A stretch of 64,000 bases of DNA from NCBI RefSeq assembly GCF_031846325.1, contig NZ_JAVRHZ010000006.1, positions 118,638 to 182,637 on the forward strand. Direction: 5' to 3'. The translations under genes and the position numbers were made by a program. Source of the stretch: Patiriisocius_A hiemis (GTDB lineage Bacteria > Bacteroidota > Bacteroidia > Flavobacteriales > Flavobacteriaceae). This document shows positions 60,306-64,000 of this stretch, piece by piece. Each line of letters begins with the position of its first letter. Positions within the stretch are counted from its first letter, which is position 1. The notes beneath the pieces were generated by a model that was not told where the DNA came from, did no database searches, and saw only the letters and a list, made by a program, of their open reading frames with translations.

Positions 60306-60891
60306 CACTAAAAAAATAGGACTCTATTTTGGAAGCTTTAACCCCATTCATGTAGGGCATTTAGCTATTGCAAACCATATGGTTGAGTTTAGCGACTTAA
60401 ATGAAGTTTGGTTTGTTATTACTCCTCATAATCCTCATAAAAAGAAAAAAACCCTTCTTGAAGACATCCATAGATTGGCTATGGTTAGGATTGCTGTTGA
60501 GGACTATCCAAAACTTAAAGCAAGTACTATTGAGTTTGATTTACCGCAACCTAATTATACCGCAAACACACTAGCCCATCTGGAAGAAAAATTCCCAGAG
60601 CAAAGCTTTTGTCTTATCATGGGTGAGGACAACTTAAAAAGTTTACATAAATGGAAAAACTATGAGGTGCTACTGGAGCGATATAAAATCTATGTCTACC
60701 CCAGAATAAGTGAGGCTGTAAAAGTGCATGACTCTGTTGCAAATTCTGCTACCATCACAAAAGTATCAGCTCCTATTATGGAGATTTCTTCTACGTTTAT
60801 TAGAAAAGCAATCAAGAAAAAAAAGAACATCCGCCCATTACTACCACAAAATGTTTGGGAATACCTTGATGAAATGAATTTTTATAAATAA
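60298..60891 (+). CDS. nadD: Nicotinate-nucleotide adenylyltransferase
   Basis: Forms NaAD from NaMN and ATP in NAD synthesis. The 197-residue protein has IGLYFGSFNPIHVGHLAIANHM with the HxGH nucleotide motif, VWFVITPHNPHKKK and the C-terminal ISSTFIRKAIKK (ISSTxIR). An in-frame TTG at 60,292 is possible but the ATG at 60,298 gives the usual MSSTKKIGLYFG start. The gene overlaps gmk by 8 bp. Confidence 0.96.
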   Translation: MSSTKKIGLYFGSFNPIHVGHLAIANHMVEFSDLNEVWFVITPHNPHKKKKTLLEDIHRLAMVRIAVEDYPKLKASTIEFDLPQPNYTANTLAHLEEKFPEQSFCLIMGEDNLKSLHKWKNYEVLLERYKIYVYPRISEAVKVHDSVANSATITKVSAPIMEISSTFIRKAIKKKKNIRPLLPQNVWEYLDEMNFYK

Positions 60892-60892
60892 A

Positions 60893-60927
60893 AACCGCTC
60901 CAATAAGTTTTCACTTACGAAGCGGTT
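60893..60927 (+). terminator. Hairpin after nadD
   Basis: AACCGCT (60893-60899) and AGCGGTT (60921-60927) form the outer stem; TAAGT and ACTTA form an inner stem around TTTC. It directly follows the nadD stop. No U-run, so it is weaker as an intrinsic terminator. Confidence 0.5.
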
Positions 60928-60986
60928 CAACTAAATAACCAACCAAAAAATTGTTTAACGTCTATTTTTAAAAAGACGTATCGTCA

Positions 60987-61904
60987 CTAGAAGTTACTAA
61001 TCTTAATCATTTGCTTTGCAATTTCTGCATCGCTAAGACGTAACTTTCCGTCTTTGTTTTTGTATTGTATGTATCCTTTTCCTCTAAATCTGTAAACTGT
61101 TCCAGATGCTTCATGGAAAAGCTCTATTGTATTATCATTAGTAACGCTCAATTCAAAGTATTCATTGCCTAAATAATCATAATCCAATGTTAAATATTTT
61201 AAATATCTATTATTAGGCACATTATCAACATTATAAATCCCTGTATAGTCCCAGTAAATAGTGTTAATGTTTGTTCCATTAGGGTCTTGCGAGCTTTGGA
61301 AGTTACCGTCTCCACCTCCTGGCAAAAAAGCTACAAAATTCTCGTAGTCAAACTCATTAGGACTTCCATATGGGCTTGTGTATATTTTTTCCCATGTAAT
61401 ATACTCCTGCAAAAAGTAATGTATATTATCATAAAACAACGCATTATAATCAAACGTACTGCGCTGATAGCCAATTAAGATATATGATAGGTTTTGCTGT
61501 GGAAAATACAGCTCAATTTTATTATTATTTAATTGGGTTACTTCAAAAGAGTAAAAACCATCAATATCGTGTGTAATATCTAAGTAAGTATCATAGGTGT
61601 TAAAGAAACCTACATCAATCCCAAAGCCTCCTCCTTGATCTCCAATACCAACTAAATTATTGTTTGCAAACAATGTTCCATTTCTAAAAGAAATAGTAAA
61701 TGCCTTTTGCAAAAATGGGATATATCCATTTCCTGTAGTTTGATTAATATCTACATACCACAACTCATGTCCTGTTAATACTTCACGTAAAGAAGCAGTT
61801 GGATACGGATCTACATAAGGGTCTTCAACTATCACCTCTGTATAACAAGAAGTAAATAGTAATGCTACTAGGCTAAAGCCGAAAATAAATTTAATCGTTT
61901 TCAT
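60987..61904 (-). CDS. Lipoprotein, uncharacterised
   Basis: A 305-residue lipoprotein. Start MKTIKFIFGFSLVALLFTSC gives a clean lipobox (LLFTSC, Cys20), so the longer frame beginning at 61,949 is not used. The rest has repeated aromatic-rich strands (FTISFRNGTLFANNNLVGIGDQGGGFG in part; IELYFPQQNLSYILIGYQ) and no catalytic motif. Family members are sometimes labelled nicotinic acid mononucleotide adenylyltransferase because of the neighbouring nadD, but the sequence has no HxGH motif and this name should not be used. Confidence 0.8.
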   Translation of the reverse strand: MKTIKFIFGFSLVALLFTSCYTEVIVEDPYVDPYPTASLREVLTGHELWYVDINQTTGNGYIPFLQKAFTISFRNGTLFANNNLVGIGDQGGGFGIDVGFFNTYDTYLDITHDIDGFYSFEVTQLNNNKIELYFPQQNLSYILIGYQRSTFDYNALFYDNIHYFLQEYITWEKIYTSPYGSPNEFDYENFVAFLPGGGDGNFQSSQDPNGTNINTIYWDYTGIYNVDNVPNNRYLKYLTLDYDYLGNEYFELSVTNDNTIELFHEASGTVYRFRGKGYIQYKNKDGKLRLSDAEIAKQMIKISNF

Positions 61905-62003
61905 AATCCCATCATTTAATGTTAATGCTCTATTAAAACCCAAAAGCATGCCAAAGTTGTAATTGCTTGATTCGTATCTATTTATAATGAATTTTTAATT
62001 ATG

Positions 62004-62011
62004 TATTTTTG
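62004..62011 (+). promoter_or_regulatory. Predicted -7 element of gpsA
   Basis: TATTTTTG matches the consensus and lies 19 bases before the ATG at 62,031. The -33 TTG is not at the usual spacing. Confidence 0.5.
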
Positions 62012-62030
62012 AAACACTTAAAAAACAACT

Positions 62031-63035
62031 ATGAGTACATCTCCTAAATTTGCTGTTTTTGGCGGCGGAAGTTGGGCAACAGCAATTGTGAAAATGCTTT
62101 GTGAAAATCTTGATGAAGTAGGTTGGTATATGCGAAATGTATATGCATTAGAACACATAAAAAAGGAAGATCATAATCCAAATTATTTAAGCTCTGTGGA
62201 GTTTAAAGTAGAGCAATTAAAACTGAGTAATGATATTAATGAAATGGTTAGGTATGCAGATTATTTAATTTTTGTAATACCCTCTGCTTTTATTTATTCA
62301 GAATTAGAAAAAGTAACCGAAAGTTTAAAAGGCAAAGTAATTTTCTCTGCTATAAAAGGTATTGTTCCAGAAACAAGTTTAATTGTTGGCGACCATTTTT
62401 ACACCCATCACAATATCCCTTTTGAAGATATAGGGGTAATTACAGGGCCTTGTCATGCAGAAGAAGTAGCATTAGAAAGACTCTCTTATTTAACTATTGC
62501 CTGTGCTGATAATGAAAAGGCTAAAATTGTAGCCAAAAATTTAAGTAGCGATTACATAAAATGCACAACAAGTGATGATATTATAGGAGCAGAATATGCT
62601 GCTATGCTTAAAAATATTTATGCTATTGCTGCAGGGATTGCACATGGATTAGGGTATGGTGATAATTTCCAGAGTGTATTAATGAGTAATGCAATTAGAG
62701 AAATGAAGCGGTATGTAAAAAAAGTACATAAAATGAAACGTGATATTAATAACTCTGCTTACTTGGGAGATTTATTGGTTACAGGCTATTCAGTTTTTAG
62801 TAGAAATAGAATGTTTGGCAATATGATAGGTAAGGGATATACCGTAAAAAGTGCTCAAATGGAAATGAGTATGGTTGCTGAAGGTTTTTATGCTGCAAAA
62901 AGTGCTTACATGTTAAATAACAAAAAAGACAAGAAAAAAGCAAAGACACCCATTATAAATGCAGTTTATAATATTCTCTATGAAAACAAAAATCCAAAAA
63001 AAGTTTTCAAAAAATTAACAGAAAAACTAAATTAA
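62031..63035 (+). CDS. gpsA: NAD(P)H-dependent glycerol-3-phosphate dehydrogenase
   Basis: Makes glycerol-3-phosphate for phospholipid synthesis. The 334-residue protein has the dinucleotide loop FAVFGGGSWATAIVKML, the IPSAFIYSEL segment, AIKGIVPETSLIV, ITGPCHAEEVALERLSYLTIA and the catalytic region AAMLKNIYAIAAGIAHGLGYGDN (split: AAMLKNIYAIAAGIAHGL), followed by the helical AYLGDLLVTGYSVFSRNRMFG domain. Normal length. No operon partner is apparent. Confidence 0.95.
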   Translation: MSTSPKFAVFGGGSWATAIVKMLCENLDEVGWYMRNVYALEHIKKEDHNPNYLSSVEFKVEQLKLSNDINEMVRYADYLIFVIPSAFIYSELEKVTESLKGKVIFSAIKGIVPETSLIVGDHFYTHHNIPFEDIGVITGPCHAEEVALERLSYLTIACADNEKAKIVAKNLSSDYIKCTTSDDIIGAEYAAMLKNIYAIAAGIAHGLGYGDNFQSVLMSNAIREMKRYVKKVHKMKRDINNSAYLGDLLVTGYSVFSRNRMFGNMIGKGYTVKSAQMEMSMVAEGFYAAKSAYMLNNKKDKKKAKTPIINAVYNILYENKNPKKVFKKLTEKLN

Positions 63036-63241
63036 TCCAGATTTTTTCCTACTATTTAGTAATATAATTATTTCCAGTTTATTTTTAATTTCTTAAAATT
63101 CTCAAAAAGCAACCAGCCCTTTAAAATCAAAACCTACCCGTTACTGAGTATTTTTTGAAATCAAATATTACTAAAACGTTAAGATTCTCATAAATCCAAA
63201 ATTTTCTTACAATTTAATTAACACAAATCTTTGTTAAATAT

Positions 63242-63249
63242 TATATTTG
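63242..63249 (+). promoter_or_regulatory. Predicted -7 element of the ExeM-like gene
   Basis: TATATTTG, a full TAnnTTTG match, with a leader of about 25-30 bases to the ATG at 63,280. The preceding 190 bases (from 63,036) are AT-rich and show no gene. Confidence 0.5.
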
Positions 63250-63279
63250 CGCGAATTTAAATTTTAATAAAAACTTATT

Positions 63280-64000
63280 ATGAAAAAAATTACTTTATTC
63301 TTTTCATTTTTGATGATTGCCTTTGCCGTATCTGCGCAGAGTGTTTTCATAAATGAAATTCACTATGACAATAGTGGTGGTGATCTTAACGAAGGTGTTG
63401 AAATCGCTGGACCAGCTGGTACAGATTTAACTGGATGGGCTTTAGAACTTTACAATGGATCTAACGGTGATCTTTATAACACAGTAGCACTTTCTGGTGT
63501 TATTGATGATGAAGGTGCTAGTGGTTATGGAGCATTAAATTTTGCAATAGCAAGTATTCAAAATGGAGGTCCAGATGGAATCGCTCTAATCGATGCTGGA
63601 TCTAATGTTGTACAGTTTCTAAGCTATGAAGGTTCTTTTACTGCAGACGCTGACAATGGAGGTGTTGCTGGTGCTGCTGGTACAACTTCAACAGACATAG
63701 GTGTTGTTGAAAGTGGTGCAACTACTTCTACACAATCTCTGCAATTACAAGGAACAGGTGAAGAGTATACAGATTTCGCTTGGGCTGCCGACATTGCGCA
63801 GTCTTTTGGAGATATTAACGCTGGACAAACTTTTATGGCTCCAGTACCTCCAACACCAGGACAATTTACAGAGTGTGCTACAGATAACCCACAGGCTATC
63901 AATGATTTTACACCTGTAACATCTGTTGTAACACTTACACAACCAGGAGTTGTTGGTGCAATGACAGATCAAAACACATTTGACAATGTATTGGTAGACT
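63280..64000 (+). CDS. Secreted protein with lamin-tail domain, ExeM-like (partial, C-terminus outside window)
   Basis: The first 240 codons of an exported protein. The signal peptide is MKKITLFFSFLMIAFAVSAQ. A lamin-tail-like domain follows at once: SVFINEIHYDNSGGDLNEGVEIAGPAGTDLTGWALELYNG (split: VFINEIHYDNSGGD, VEIAGPAGTDLTGWALELYNG), ending near QSFGDINAGQTF. After that, VVTLTQPGVVGAMTD looks like the start of a P-domain-type or anchor module. ExeM/NucH family extracellular nucleases open the same way, so an exonuclease/phosphatase domain may follow beyond the window; this cannot be seen here. Confidence 0.75.
   Translation, partial: MKKITLFFSFLMIAFAVSAQSVFINEIHYDNSGGDLNEGVEIAGPAGTDLTGWALELYNGSNGDLYNTVALSGVIDDEGASGYGALNFAIASIQNGGPDGIALIDAGSNVVQFLSYEGSFTADADNGGVAGAAGTTSTDIGVVESGATTSTQSLQLQGTGEEYTDFAWAADIAQSFGDINAGQTFMAPVPPTPGQFTECATDNPQAINDFTPVTSVVTLTQPGVVGAMTDQNTFDNVLVD

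Noticed and set aside
60987..61904. Naming the lipoprotein as a nicotinic acid mononucleotide adenylyltransferase
   Set aside because: No HxGH or ISSTxIR motif, and it has a lipobox; the real NadD is the neighbour at 60,298-60,891.
1..64000. rRNA, tRNA, CRISPR array, insertion sequence, integrase or prophage
   Set aside because: Reading the intergenic regions gave no tRNA-like cloverleaf with CCA end, no regularly spaced repeats, and no transposase or integrase motif. A covariance-model search could still find a small RNA that I cannot see.

Overview
The window is a 64 kb, AT-rich chromosomal segment from a member of the Bacteroidota, most likely a marine Flavobacteriaceae. The evidence is: many secreted proteins ending in a type IX secretion (T9SS) sorting domain; SusC/TonB-type receptor architecture; families largely confined to this group (DUF4270 lipoprotein, PorZ-like propeller, short AtpC, archaeal/eukaryotic-type glycyl-tRNA synthetase); no clear Shine-Dalgarno motifs; and promoters matching the Bacteroidota -7 consensus TAnnTTTG. 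No species call is attempted. I saw no rRNA, tRNA, CRISPR array, transposase or prophage gene, and no gene-free stretch longer than about 250 bp, so this is ordinary core chromosome.

Layout. 1-3.4 kb: biotin operon bioF-bioD-bioA (bioA runs off the left edge), divergent from a GNAT acetyltransferase. 3.4-5.4 kb: atpD-atpC. 5.5-12.9 kb, all on the minus strand: a GT5 starch-synthase-like protein, a DUF4270 lipoprotein, glmS, a sulfotransferase-like/class IV aminotransferase pair, and a secreted LVIVD-repeat protein. 13-16.5 kb, plus strand: panC, panD, a flippase-like membrane protein and a secreted esterase. 16.5-23.7 kb: a large secreted metalloprotease, radA, and an exonuclease III-OmpA lipoprotein-aldo/keto reductase unit. 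23.9-33.1 kb: a giant outer-membrane protein and two paralogous T9SS cargo proteins around a small lipoprotein. 33.2-43.7 kb: glyS, a coiled-coil membrane protein, comF, a Big_5 lipoprotein, an omega-amidase/ankyrin/methionine-aminotransferase neighbourhood, a hybrid histidine kinase and a GNAT enzyme. 43.7-50.6 kb: porZ-like/recO/TonB receptor coupled unit and gdhA. 50.8-55.4 kb: an outer-membrane family protein, a Cys/Met metabolism enzyme, a DUF3298 lipoprotein, an ArsC-like protein, a DMT transporter and a SnoaL-like protein. 55.5-58.8 kb: a TetR-alpha/beta hydrolase-thioesterase unit with two matching operator palindromes, facing a YheT-type hydrolase and an SdpI-like protein. 58.9-64 kb: yicC-gmk-nadD, a lipoprotein, gpsA, and the start of an ExeM-like secreted protein that runs off the right edge.

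How the genes work together. Cofactor and precursor supply is prominent (biotin, pantothenate, NAD, GMP, glucosamine-6-phosphate, glutamate). Export of proteins through T9SS is the second theme, with at least four complete cargo proteins plus a PorZ-like component. The most interesting signals are regulatory: a perfect 26-bp palindrome over the tetR start region with a related copy before the adjacent hydrolase; a recurrent layout in which a TAnnTTTG-like -7 element sits exactly four bases before the start codon, implying leaderless mRNAs; and a two-gene sulfotransferase-like/aminotransferase pair in the same order as a fused plant protein family.
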